From the NCBI RefSeq assembly GCF_027744825.2, contig NC_071348.1, forward strand, positions 19,439,563 to 19,503,562: 64,000 nt of DNA, in the 5' to 3' direction. Below, one piece after another: positions 26,331 to 39,800 of this stretch; positions within the stretch are counted from its first letter, which is position 1, and each line of letters starts with the position of its first letter. The stretch comes from Synchiropus splendidus. Lineage: Eukaryota > Chordata > Actinopteri > Syngnathiformes > Callionymidae. The translations under genes and the position numbers were made by a program. The notes below the pieces were generated by a model, which was not told the DNA's origin, did not search any database, and worked only from the letters and a program-made list of their open reading frames with translations.

Positions 26331-29300
26331 ACGCCAAACAAAAAAATGTTGATAACTTTGGAAAAACACTTCAGACAGCTTAGATTTGATGTGCAACTAC
26401 AAGAAAGACCCTTTATGCTATTGTGGGAGGTTAAAATTTCATGTTCTGAAGATTCCCAGCAAAGTTATGGCACTATGCGTAAAACGCGTATTCAGCCTGA
26501 TATAAGGTCGATTCCGGAACGCCAAAGATAAAAATGTTTATGACTTTGGAAAAACACTTCAGACAGCTTAGATTTGATGTGCATCTACTAGTAACACCCT
26601 TTCTGCTACAGTGGGAAGTTAAAATTTCATGTTCTGAAGCTTCCCTGCAAAGTTATGGCACAATGCAGACACGCATTTTCAGCCCGGGATAAGGTCGTTT
26701 CCGGAACGCAAACCTAAAAAATGTTGATAGCTTTCGAAAAACACTTCAGACAACTTAGATTTGATGTGCAACTACTAGAAAGACCCTGTCTGTTATAGTG
26801 GGAGTTGAAAATTTCATGTTCTGAAGCTTCCCTTCAAAGTTAAGGAACAATGCAGAAAACGCGTTTTCAGCCTGACATAAGGTGGGTTCCGGAACGCAAA
26901 ACACAAAAATGTTTATAACTTTGGAAAAACACTTCAGACAGCTTAGATTTGATGCGCAACGACTAGAAAGACCCTTTCTGCTATAGTGGGAGGTGAACAT
27001 TTCATGTTCTGAAGCTTCCCTGCAAAGTTATGGCACAATGCAGAAAACGCGTTTTCAGCCTTAAAAACAGTGGGTTCCGGAACGCCAAACATAAAAATGT
27101 TGATAACTTTCGAAAAACACTTCAGACAGCTTAGATTTGATGTGCAAATACTAGAAAGACCCTTTCTGCTATAGTGGGACGTGAAAATTTCATCTTCTGA
27201 AGCTTCCCTGCAAAGTTATGGGACAATGCAGAAAACGATTTTTCATCCTGAGATAAGGTCGATTCCGGAACGCCAAACATAAAAATGTTGATAGCTTTCG
27301 AAAAACACTTCAGACAGGTTAGATTCGATGTGCAATTATTAGAAAGACCCTTTCTACTATCGTGGGACCTGAAAATTTCATGTTCTGAAGCTTCCCAGCA
27401 AAGTTATGGCACAATGCCGAAAACGCGTTTTCAGCCAGAGATAAGGTGGGTTCCGGAACGCCAAACATAAAAATGTTGATAACTTTGGAAAAACACTTCA
27501 GACAGCTTAGATTTGATGTGCAACTACTAGAAAGACCCTTTCTGCTATAGTGGGAGGTGAACGTTTCATGTTCTGAAGCTTCCCTGAGAAGTTATGGCAC
27601 AATGCAGAAAACGCGTTTTCAGCTTGTGATAACGTGGGTTCCGGAACGCCAAACATAAAAATGTTGAAAACTTTCGAAAAACACTTCAGACAGCTTAGAT
27701 TTGATGTGCAAATACTAGAAAGACCCTTTCTGCTATAGTGGGACGTGAAAATTTCATGTTCTGAAGCTACCCTGCAAAGTTATGGGACAATGCAGAAAAC
27801 GATTTTTCATCCTGAGATAAGGTCGATTCCGGAACGCCAAACATAAAAATGTTGATAACTTTCGAAAAACACTTCAGACAGCTGAGATTTGATCTGCAAC
27901 TACTAGAAAGACCATTTTTGCTATAGTGGGAGGTTAAATTTTCATGTTCAGAAGCTTCCATGCAAAGTTATGGCACAATGCAGACAACGCGTTTTCAGCC
28001 TGAGATAAGGTCGATTCTGGAACGCCAAACGTAAAAATGTTGATAACTTTGGAAAAACATTTCAGAAAGCTTAGATATGATGTGCAACTACTAGAAAGAC
28101 CCTTTCAGCTGTAGTGGGAGGTGAAAATTTCATGTTCTGAAGATTCCCTGCAAAGTTATGGCACAATACAGGAAAAGCGTTTTCAGCCTGAGATAAGGTC
28201 GATTCAGGAACACCAAACATAAAAATGTTGAAAACTTTCAAAAAACACTTCAGACAGCTTAGATTTGATGTGCAAATACTAGAAAGACCTTTTCTGTTAT
28301 AGTGGGAGGTGAAAATTTCATGTTCTGAAGCTTCCCTGCAAAGTTATGGCACAATGCGTAAAACGCATTTTCAGCCTGAGATAAGGTCGATTCCGGAACG
28401 CCAAACATAAAAATGTTGATAACTTTGGAAAAACACATCAGACAGCTTAGATTTGATGTGCAACTACTAGAAAGACCATTTCTGGTATAGTGGGAGGTCA
28501 ACATTTCATGTTCTGAAGCTTCCCTGCAGAGTTATGGCACAATGCGTAAAACGCGTTTTCAGCCTGAGAAAAGGTCGATTCCGGAATGCCAAACATAAAA
28601 GTGTTGAGCACTTTGGAAAAACACGTCAGATAGCTTCGATTTGATGCGCAACTACTAAAAAGACCCTTTCTGCTATAGTGGGAGGTGAACATTTCATTTT
28701 CTGAAGCTTCCATGAGAAGTTATGGCACAATGCAGAAAACGCGTTCTCAGCCTGAGATATGGTGGTTTCCAAAACGCCAAACGTAAAAATGTTGATTACT
28801 TTGGAACAACACTTCAGACAGCTTAGATTTGGTGTTCAACTACTAGAAAGACCCTTTTTGCTATAGTGGGACGTGAAAATTTCATGTTCTGAAGCTTCCC
28901 TGCAAAGTTATGGCACAATGCCGAAAACGCGTTTTCAGCCTGAGATAAGGTGGGTTCCGGAACGCCAAACATAAAAATGTTGATAACTTTCGAAAAACAC
29001 TTCAGACAGCTTAGATTTGATGTTCAACTACTAGAAAGACCCTTTCTGCTATCGTGGGACCTGAAAATTTCATGTTCTGAAGCTTCCCTGCAAAGTTATG
29101 GCACAATGCAGAAAACGCGTTTTCAGCTTGTGATAACGTGGGTTCTGGAACGCCAAACATAAAAATGTTGATAACTTTCGAAAAACACTTCAGACAACTT
29201 GGATTTGATGTGCAAATACTAGAAAGACCCTTTCTGCGATAGTGGGACCTGAAAATTTCATGTTCTGAAGCTTCCCTGCAAAGTTATGGGACAATGCAGA

Positions 29301-30109
29301 AAACGATTTTTCATCCTGAGATAAGGTCGATTCCGGAACGCCAAACATAAAAATGTTGATAACTTTGGAAAAACACTTCAGACAGCTTAGATTTGATGTG
29401 CAACTACTAGAAAGACCCTTTCTGCTATAGTGGGACGTGAAAATTTCATGTTCTGAAGCTTCCCAGCAAAGTTATGGCACAATGCCGAAAACGCGTTCTC
29501 AGCCTGAGATAAGGTGGGTTCCGGAACGCCAAACATAAAAATGTTGATAACTTTCGAAAAACATTTCAGACAGCTTAGATTTGATGTGCAACTACTAGAA
29601 AGACCCTTTCTGCTATAGTGGGAGGTGAACATTTCATGTTCTGAAGCTTCCCTGTAAAGTTATGGCACAATGCGTGAAACGCCTTTTCAGCCTGAGATTA
29701 GGTCGATTCCGGAACGCCAAACATAAAAATGTTGATAACTTTGGAAAAACACATCAGACAGCTTAGATTTGATCTGCAACTACTAGAAAGACCATTTCTG
29801 CTATAGTGGGAGGTTAAATTTTCATGTTCAGAAGCTTCCATGCAAAGTTATGGCACAATGCAGACAACGCGTTTTCAGCCTGAGATAAGGTCGATTCTGG
29901 AACGCCAAACGTAAAAATGTTGATAACTTTGGAAAAACATTTCAGACAGCTTAGATATGATGTGCAACTACTAGAAAGACCCTTTCTGCTGTAGTGGGAG
30001 GTGAAAATTTCATGTTCTGAAGATTCCCTGCAAAGTTATGGCACAATGCAGGAAACGCGTTTTCAGCCTGAGATAAGGTCGATTCCGGAACGCCAAACAT
30101 AAAAATGTT

Positions 30110-30890
30110 GATAACTTTGGAAAAACACTTCAGACAGCTTAGATTTGATGTGCAACTACTAGAAAGACCCTTTCTGCTATAGTGGGACCTGAAAATTTCA
30201 TGTTCTGAAGCTTCCCTGCAAAGTTATGGCACAATGCAGAAAACGCCTTTTCAGCCTGAGATAAGGTTGATTCCCGAACGCCAAACATGAAAATGTTCAT
30301 AACTTTGGAAGAACACTTCAGACAGCTTACATTTGATGTGCAACTACTAGAAAGACCCTTTCTGCTATAGTGGGAGGTGAACATTTCATGTTCTGAAGCT
30401 TCCCTGCAAAGTTATGGCACAATGCGTAAAACGCGTTTTCAGCCTGAGATAAGGTCGATTCCGGAACGCCAAACATAAAAATGTTGATAACTTTGGAAAA
30501 ACACATCAGACAGCTTAGATTTGATCTGCAACTACTAGAAAGACCATTTCTGCTATAGTGGGAGGTTAAATTTTCATGTTCTGAAGCTTCCCTGCAAAGT
30601 TATGGCACAATGCAGAAATCGCGTTTTCAGCTTGAGATAAGGCCGATTCCGAAACGCCAAACATAAAAATGTTGATAACTTTCGAAAAGCACTTCAGACA
30701 GCTTAGATTTGATGTCCAACTACTAGAAAGACCCTTTCTGCTATAGTGGGACGTTAATATTTCATGTTCTGAAGCTTCCCTGCAAAGTTATGGCACAATG
30801 CAGAAAACCTCTTTTCAGCCAGAGATAAGGTGGGTTCCGGAACGCCAAACATAAAAATGTTGATAACTTTGGAAAAACACTTAAGACAGC
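30110..30890. repeat. Four-monomer duplication, copy 1 (20-monomer spacing)
   Basis: Matches about 33870-34650 at an offset of 3760 bases, exactly 20 monomers. Shared rare variants include GTTCATAACTTTGGAAGAAC, TTACATTTGATG, GCAGAAATCGCG, AAGGCCGATTCC, TTTCGAAAAGCAC and GCAGAAAACCTCTTTTC. A few substitutions separate the copies, for example CCGATTCCGAAAC here against CCGATTCCAAAAC at the partner. Confidence 0.8.
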
Positions 30891-33869
30891 TTAGATTTGA
30901 TGTGAAACTACTAGAAAGACCCTTTCTGCTATAGTGGCAGGTGACAATTTCATGTCCTGAAGCTTCCCTGCAAAGTTATGGCACAATGCAGAAAACGCGT
31001 TTTCAGCCTGAGATAAGGTTGATTCTGGAACGATAAACATAAAAATGTTCATAACTTTGGAAAAACACTTCAGACAGCTTACATTTGATGTGCAACTTCT
31101 TGAAAGACCTTTTCTGCTATAGTGGGAGGTGAACATTTCATGTTCTGAAGCTTCCCTGAAAAGTTATGGCACAATGCGTAAAACGCGTTTTCAGCCTGAG
31201 ATAAGGTCGATTCCGGAACGCCAAACGTAAAAATGTTGATAACTTTGGAAAAACACATCAGACAGCTTAGATTTGATGTGCAACTACTAGAAAGACCCTT
31301 TCTGCCATAGTGGGGCCTGAAAATTTCATGTTCTGAAGCTTCCCTGCATAGTTATGGGACAATGCAGAAAACGATTTTTCATCCTGAGATAAGGTCGATT
31401 CCGGAACGCCAAACATAAAAATGTTGATAACTTTCGAAAAACACTTCAGACAGCTTAGATTTGATGTGCAACTACTAGAAAGACCCTTTCTGCCAAAGTG
31501 GGGCCTGAAAATTTCATGTTCTGAAGCTTCCCTGCAAAGTTATGGCACATTGCCGAAAACGCGTTTTCAGCCTGAGATAAGGTGGGTTCCGGAACACCAA
31601 ACTTTAAGATGTTGATAATTTTGGAAAAACACTTCAGACAGCTTAGATTTGATGTGCAACTACTAGAAAGACCCTTTCTGCTATAGTGGGAGGTGAACAT
31701 TTCATGTTCTGAAGCTTCCCTGCAAAGTTATGGCACAATGCAGAAAACGCCTTTTCAGCCTGAGATAAGGTTGATTCCCGAACGCCAAACATGAAAATGT
31801 TCATAACTTTGGAAAAACACTTCAGACAGCTTATATTTGATGTGCAACTACGAGAAAGACCCTTTCTGCTATAGTGGGAGGTGAACATTTCATGTTCTGA
31901 AGCTTCCCTGCAAAGTTATGGCACAATGCGTAAAACGCGTTTTCAGCCTGAGATAAGGTCGATTCCGGAACGCCAAACATAAAAATGTTGATAACTTTGG
32001 AAAAACACATCAGACAGCTTAGATTTGATCTGCAACTACTAGAAAGACCATTTCTGCTATAGTGGGAGGTTAAATTTTCATGTTCGGAAGCTTCCATGCA
32101 AAGTTATGGCACAATGCAGACAACGCGTTTTCAGCCTGAGATAAGGTTGATTCTGGAACGATAAACATAAAAATGTTCATAACTTTGGAAAAACACTTCA
32201 GACAGCTTACATTTGATGTGCAACTTCTAGAAAGACCTTTTCTGCTATAGTGGGAGGTGAACATTTCATGTTCTGAAGCTTCCCTGAAAATTTATGGCAC
32301 AATGCGTAAAACGCGTTTTCAGCCTGAGATAAGGTCGATTCCGGAACGCCAAACGTAAAAATGTTGATAACTTTGGAAAAACACATCAGACAGCTTAGAT
32401 TTGATGTGCAACTACTAGAAAGACCCTTTCTGGTATAGTGGGAGGTGAAAATTTCATGTTCTGAAGCTTCCCTGCAAAGTTATGGCACAATGCAGAAAAC
32501 GCGTTTTCAGCTTGTGATAACGTGGGTTCCGGAACGCCAAACATAAAAATGTTGATAACTTTCGAAAAACACTTCAGACAGCTTAGATTTGATGTGCAAA
32601 TACTAGAAAGACCCTTTCTGCTATAGTGGGACGTGAAAATTTCATGTTCTGAAGCTTCCCTGCAAAGTTATGGGACAATGCAGAAAACGATTTTTCATCC
32701 TGAGATAAGGTCGATTCCGGAACGCCAAACATAAAAATGTTGATAACTTTCGAAAAACACTTCAGACAGCTTAGATTTGATGTGCAACTACTAGAAAGAC
32801 CCTTTTTGCTATAGTGGGACCTGAAAATTTCATGTTCTGAAGCTTCCCTGCAAAGTTATGGCACATTGCCGAAAACGCGTTTTCAGCCTGAGATAAGGTG
32901 GGTTCCGGAACACCAAACTTTAAAATGTTGATAATTTTGGAAAAACACTTCAGACAGCTTAGATTTGATGTGCAACTACTAGAAAGACCCTTTCTGCTAT
33001 AGTAGGAGGTGAACAATTCATGTTCTGAAGCTTCCCTGCAAAGTTATGGCACAATGCAGAAAACGCCTTTTCAGCCTGAGATAAGGTTGATTCCCGAACG
33101 CCAAACATGAAAATGTTCATAACTTTGGAAAAACACTTCAGACAGCTTACATTTGATGTGCAACTACGAGAAAGACCCTTTCTGCTATAGTTGGAGGTGA
33201 ACATTTCATGTTCTGAAGCTTCCCTGCAAAGTTATGGCACAATGCGTAAAACGCGTTTTCAGCCTGAGATAAGGTCGATTCTGGAACGCCAAAGGTAAAA
33301 ATGTTGATAACTTTGGAAAAACATTTCAGACAGCTTAGATATGATGTGCAACTACTAGAAAGACCCTTTCTGCTGTAGTGGGAGGAGAAAATTTCATGTT
33401 CTGAAGATTCCCTGCAAAGTTATGGCACAATGCAGGAAACGCGTTTTCAGCCTGAGATAAGGTCGATTCAGGAACACCAAACATAAAAATGTTGAAAACT
33501 TTCAAAAAACACTTCAGACAGCTTAGATTTGATGTGCAAATACTAGAAAGACCCTTTCTGCTATAGTGGGACGTGAAAATGTCATGTTCTGAAGCTTCCC
33601 TGCAAAGTTATGGGACAATGCAGAAAATGATTTTTCATCCTGAGATAAGGTCGATTCCGGAACGCCAAACATAAAAATGTTGATAACTTTCGAAAAGCAC
33701 TTCAGACAGCTTAGATTTCATGTGCAACTACGAGAAAGACCCTTTCTGCAATAGTGGGACCTGAAAATTTCATGTTCTGAAGCTTCCCTGCAAAGTTATG
33801 GCACAATGCCGAAAACGCTTTTTCAGCTTGAGATAAGGTGGGTTCCGGAACGCCAAACATAAAAATGTT

Positions 33870-34650
33870 GATGACTTTGGAAAAACACTTCAGACAGCTT
33901 AGATTTGATGTGCAACTACTATAAAGACCCTTTCTGCTATAGTGGGACCTGAAAATTTCATGTTCTGAAGCTTCCCTGCAAAGTTATGGCACAATGCAGA
34001 AAACGCCTTTTCAGCCTGAGATAAGGTTGATTCCCGAACGCCAAACATGAAAATGTTCATAACTTTGGAAGAACACTTCAGACAGCTTACATTTGATGTG
34101 CAACTACTAGAAGGACCCTTTCTGCTATAGTGGGAGGTGAACATTTCATGTTCTGAAGCTTCCCTGCAAAGTTATGGCACAATGCGTAAAACGCGTTTTC
34201 AGCCTGAGATAAGGTCGATTCCGGAACGCCAAACATAAAAATGTTGATTACTTTGGAAAAACACATCAGACAGCTTAGATTTGATCTGCAACTACTAGAA
34301 AGACCATTTCTGCTATAGTGGGAGGTTAAATTTTCATGTTCTGAAGCTTCCCTGCAAAGTTATGGCACAATGCAGAAATCGCGTTTTCAGCTTGAGATAA
34401 GGCCGATTCCAAAACGCCAAACATAAAAATGTTGATAACTTTCGAAAAGCACTTCAGACAACTTAGATTTGATGTCCAACTACTAGAAAGACCCTTTCTG
34501 CTATAGTGGGACGTGAAAATTTCATGTTCTGAAGCTTCCCTGCAAAGTTATGGCACAATGCAGAAAACCTCTTTTCAGCCTGAGATAAGGTGGGTTCCGG
34601 AACGCCAAACATAAAAATGTTGATAACTTTGGAAAAACACTTCAGACAGC
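33870..34650. repeat. Four-monomer duplication, copy 2 (20-monomer spacing)
   Basis: Partner of 30110-30890, lying directly upstream of the 752-bp higher-order repeat block. The intervening stretch also has a 7-monomer offset (1316 bp) relating about 31455-31890 to 32771-33204. Several period lengths are therefore overlaid in this zone. Confidence 0.8.
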
Positions 34651-36886
34651 TTAGATTTGATGTGCAACTACTAGAAAGACCCTTTCTGCTATAGTGGGAC
34701 GTGAAAATTTCATGTTCTGAAGCTTCCCTGCAAAGTTATGGGACAATGCTTAAAACGATTTTTCATCCTGAGATAAGGTGGGTTCCGGAACACCAAACTT
34801 TAAAATGTTGATAATTTTGGAAAAACACTTTAGACAGCTTAGATTTGATGTGCAACTACTAGAAAGACCCTTTCTGCTTTAGTGGGAGGTGAACATTTCA
34901 TGTTCTGAAGCTTCCCTGCAAAGTTATGGCACAATGCAGAAAACGCGTTTTCAGCCTGAGATAAGGTCGATTCTGGAACGATAAACATAAAAATGTTCAT
35001 AACTTTGGAAAAACACTTCAGACAGCTTAGATTTGATGTGCAACTACTAGAAAGACCCTTTCTGGTATAGTGGGAGGTGAAAATTTCATGTTCTGAAGCT
35101 TCCCTGCAAAGTTATGGCACAATGCAGAAAACGCGTTTTCAGCTTGTGATAACGTGGGTTCCGGAACGCCAAACATAAAAATGTTGATAACTTTCGAAAA
35201 ACACTTCAGACAGCTTAGATTTGATGTGCAAATACTAGAAAGACCCTTTCTGCTATAGTGGGACGTGAAAATTTCATGTTCTGAAGCTTCCCTGCAAAGT
35301 TATGGGACAATGCTTAAAACGATTTTTCATCCTGAGATAAGGTCGATTCCGGAACGCCAAACATAAAAATGTTGATAACTTTCGAAAAACACTTCAGACA
35401 GCTTAGATTTGATGTGCAACTACTAGAAAGACCCTTTCTGCTATAGTGGGACGTGAAAATTTCATGTTCTGAAGCTTCCCTGCAAAGTTATGGGACAATG
35501 CTTAAAACGATTTTTCATCCTGAGATAAGGTGGGTTCCGGAACACCAAACTTTAAAATGTTGATAATTTTGGAAAAACACTTTAGACAGCTTAGATTTGA
35601 TGTGCAACTACTAGAAAGACCCTTTCTGCTTTAGTGGGAGGTGAACATTTCATGTTCTGAAGCTTCCCTGCAAAGTTATGGCACAATGCAGAAAACGCGT
35701 TTTCAGCCTGAGATAAGGTCGATTCTGGAACGATAAACATAAAAATGTTCATAACTTTGGAAAAACACTTCAGACAGCTTAGATTTGATGTGCAACTACT
35801 AGAAAGACCCTTTCTGGTATAGTGGGAGGTGAAAATTTCATGTTCTGAAGCTTCCCTGCAAAGTTATGGCACAATGCAGAAAACGCGTTTTCAGCTTGTG
35901 ATAACGTGGGTTCCGGAACGCCAAACATAAAAATGTTGATAACTTTCGAAAAACACTTCAGACAGCTTAGATTTGATGTGCAAATACTAGAAAGACCCTT
36001 TCTGCTATAGTGGGACGTGAAAATTTCATGTTCTGAAGCTTCCCTGCAAAGTTATGGGACAATGCTTAAAACGATTTTTCATCCTGAGATAAGGTCGATT
36101 CCGGAACGCCAAACATAAAAATGTTGATAACTTTCGAAAAACACTTCAGACAGCTTAGATTTGATGTGCAACTACTAGAAAGACCCTTTCTGCTATAGTG
36201 GGACGTGAAAATTTCATGTTCTGAAGCTTCCCTGCAAAGTTATGGGACAATGCTTAAAACGATTTTTCATCCTGAGATAAGGTGGGTTCCGGAACACCAA
36301 ACTTTAAAATGTTGATAATTTTGGAAAAACACTTTAGACAGCTTAGATTTGATGTGCAACTACTAGAAAGACCCTTTCTGCTTTAGTGGGAGGTGAACAT
36401 TTCATGTTCTGAAGCTTCCCTGCAAAGTTATGGCACAATGCAGAAAACGCGTTTTCAGCCTGAGATAAGGTCGATTCTGGAACGATAAACATAAAAATGT
36501 TCATAACTTTGGAAAAACACTTCAGACAGCTTAGATTTGATGTGCAACTACTAGAAAGACCCTTTCTGGTATAGTGGGAGGTGAAAATTTCATGTTCTGA
36601 AGCTTCCCTGCAAAGTTATGGCACAATGCAGAAAACGCGTTTTCAGCTTGTGATAACGTGGGTTCCGGAACGCCAAACATAAAAATGTTGATAACTTTCG
36701 AAAAACACTTCAGACAGCTTAGATTTGATGTGCAAATACTAGAAAGACCCTTTCTGCTATAGTGGGACGTGAAAATTTCATGTTCTGAAGCTTCCCTGCA
36801 AAGTTATGGGACAATGCTTAAAACGATTTTTCATCCTGAGATAAGGTCGATTCCGGAACGCCAAACATAAAAATGTTGATAACTTT
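34632..36886. repeat. Higher-order repeat: 3 tandem copies of a 4-monomer, 752-bp unit
   Basis: Copies run 34632-35383, 35384-36135 and 36136-36886. Diagnostic variants recur every 752 bases: GCTTAAAACGATTTTTCATC at 34748, 35500 and 36252; CACCAAACTTTAAAATG; GAACGATAAACATAAAAATG; TCTGGTATAG at 35061 and 35813; and GCTTGTGATAACGTGGG. I found no difference between copies by eye. The block starts after a G/C mismatch at 34631 and ends before one at 36887. Two of the four monomers have the 14-bp palindrome and two (the GGGACAATGCTTAAAACG type) do not. Near-perfect identity in an otherwise diverged array suggests very recent amplification, or an assembly artefact, which cannot be excluded here. 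Confidence 0.92.
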
Positions 36887-39800
36887 GGAAAAACACTTCG
36901 GACAGCATAGATCTGATGTGGAACTACTAGAAAGACCCTTTCTGCTATAGTGGGAGGTTAAATTTTCATGTTCGGAAGCTTCCATGCAAAGTTATGGCAC
37001 AATGCAGACAACGCGTTTTCAGCCTGAGATAAGGTCGATTCTGCAACGCCAAAGGTAAAAATGTTGATAACTTTGGAAAAACATTTCAGACAGCTTAGAT
37101 ATGATGTGCAACTACTAGAAAGACCCTTTCTGCTGTAGTGGGAGGTGAAAATTTCATGTTCTGAAGCTTCCCTGCAAAGTTATGGCACATTGCCGAAAAC
37201 GCGTTTTCAGCCTGAGATAAGGTGGGTTCCGGAACACCAAACTTTAAAATGTTGATAATTTTGGAAAAACACGTCAGACAGCTTAGATTTGATGTGCAAC
37301 TACTAGAAAGACCCTTTCTGCTATAGTGGGAGGTGAACATTTCATGTTCTGAAGCTTCCCTGCAAATTTATGGCACAATGCAGAAAACGCGTTTTCAGCT
37401 TGAGATAAGGTCGATTCCGGAACGCCAAACATAAAAATGTTGATAACCTTGGAAAAAAACTTCAGACAGCTTAGATTTGATGTTCAACTACTAGAAAGAC
37501 CCTTTCGGCTATTGTGGGAGGTGAAAATTTCATGTCCTGAAGCTTCCTTCCAAAGTTATGGCACAATGCAGAAAACGCCTTTTCAGCCTGAGATAAGGTT
37601 GATTCCCGAACGATAAAAATAAAAATGTTCATAACTTTGGAAAAACACTTCAGACAGCTTACATTTGATGTGCAACTTCTAGAAAGACCCTTTCTGCTAT
37701 AGTGGGAGGTGAACATTTCATGTTCTGAAGCGTCCCTGCAAAGTTATGGCACAATGCAGAAAACGTGTTTTCAGCTTGAGATAAGGTCGATTCCGGAACG
37801 GCAAACATAAAAATGTTGATAACCTTGGAAAAAAACTTCAGACAGCTTAGATTTGATGTGCAACTACTAGAAAGACCCTTTCGGCTATTGTGGGAGGTGA
37901 AAATTTCATGTCCTGAAGCTTCCCTGCAAAGTTATGGCACAATGCAGAAAACTCGTGTTCAGCCTGAGATAAGGTGGGTTCCGGAACGCCAAACGTAAAA
38001 ATGTTGATAACTTTGGAAAAACATTTCAGACAGCTTAGATTTGATGTACAATTACTAGAAAGACCCTTTCTGCTGTAGTGGGAGGTGAAAATTTCATGTT
38101 CTGAAGATTCCCTGCAAAGTTATGGCACAATGCAGAAAACGCGTTTTCAGCCTGAGATAAGGTCGATTCAGGAACACCAAACATAAAAATGTTGAAAACT
38201 TTCAAAAAACACTTCAGACAGCTTAGATTTGATGTGCAACTACTAGAAAGACCCTTTCTGCTATAGTGGAACGTTAAAATTTCATGTTCGGAATCTTGCA
38301 TGCAAAGTTATGGCACAATGCAGACAACGCGTTTTCAGCATGAGATAATGTCGATTCTGGAACGCCAAACATAAAAATGTTGATAACTTTGGAAAAACAC
38401 TTCAGACAGCTTAGATTTGATGTGCAACTACTAGAAAGACCCTTTCTGCCACAGTGGGAGGTCAAAATTTCATGTTCTGAAGCTTCCCTGCAAAGTTATG
38501 GGACAATGCGTAAAACGCGTTTTCAGCTTGAGATAAGGTCAATTCTGGAACGCCAAACATAAAAATGTTGATAACTTTGGAAAAACACTTCAGACAGCTT
38601 AGATTTGATGTGCAACTACTAGAAAGACCCTTTCTGCTATAGTGGGAGGTCGAAATTTCATGTTCTGAAGCTTCCCTGGAAAGTTATGGGACAATGCAGA
38701 AAACGATTTTTCATCCTGAGATAAGGTCGATTCCGGAATACGAAACATAAAAATGTTGATAACTTTCGAAAAACACTTCGGACAGCATAGATCTGATGTG
38801 GAACTACTAGAAAGACCCTTTCTGCTATAGTGGGAGGTCAAAATTTCATGTTCTGAAGCTTCCCTGGAAAGTTGTGGGACAATGCGTAAAACACGTTTTC
38901 AGCCTGAGATAAGGTCGATTCGGGAACGCCAAACATAAAAATGTTGATAACTTTCGAAAAACACTTCAGACAGATTAGATTTGATGTGCAACTATTAGAA
39001 AGAACCTGTTAGTCATAGTGGGAGCTGAAAATTTCATGTTCTGATGCTTCCCTGCAAAGTTAAGGAACAATGCAGAAAACGCGTTTTCAACCTGAGATAA
39101 GGTGGGTTCCGGAACGCCAAACATAAAAATGTTGATAACTTTGGAAAAACACTTCAGACAGCTTAGATTTGATGTGTAACTACTAGAACGACCCTTTCTG
39201 CTATAGTGGGAGGTGAAACTTTCATGTTCTGAAGCTTTCCTTCAAAGTTATGGCACAATGCGTAAAACGCGTTTTCAGGCTGAGATAAGGTCGATTCCGG
39301 AACGCCAAACATTAAAATGTTGATAACTTTCGAAAAACACTTCGGACAGCATAGATCTGATGTGCAACTACTAGAAAGACCCTTTCTGCTATCGTGGGAG
39401 GTGAACATTTCATATTCTGAAGCTTCCCTGAGAAGTTATGGCACAATGCAGAAAAGGCGTTTTCAGCCTGAGACAAGGTGGGTTCCAGAACGCCAAACAT
39501 AAAAATGTTGATAACTTTGGAAAAAACATTTCAGACAGCTTAGATTTGATGTGCAACTACTAGAAAGACCCTTTCTGCTATACTGGGAAGTGAAAATTTC
39601 ATGTTCTGAAGCTTCCCTGCAAAGTTATGGGACAATGCAGAAAACGCGTATTCAGCCTGAGATAAGGTGGGTTCCGGAACGCCAAACATAAAAATGTTGA
39701 TAACTTTGGAAAAAACATATCAGACACTTAGCTTTGATGTGCAACTACTAGAAAGACCCTTTCTGCTATAGTGGGAGGTGAACATTTCATGTTCTGAAGC

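Noticed and set aside
28950..29162. Recurring plus-strand open frame of about 61-70 codons
   Set aside because: Same reason: it reads one monomer from AAAATG to a stop after GCCAAAC and appears or vanishes with single substitutions.
29387..29632. Recurring minus-strand open frame of about 81 codons, with close relatives across the window
   Set aside because: It spans 1.3 monomers of the satellite. Because 188 is not divisible by 3 it falls in shifting frames, and it is broken by stops in many monomers. It has no domain, promoter or codon-like constraint, so it is a by-product of the repeat.
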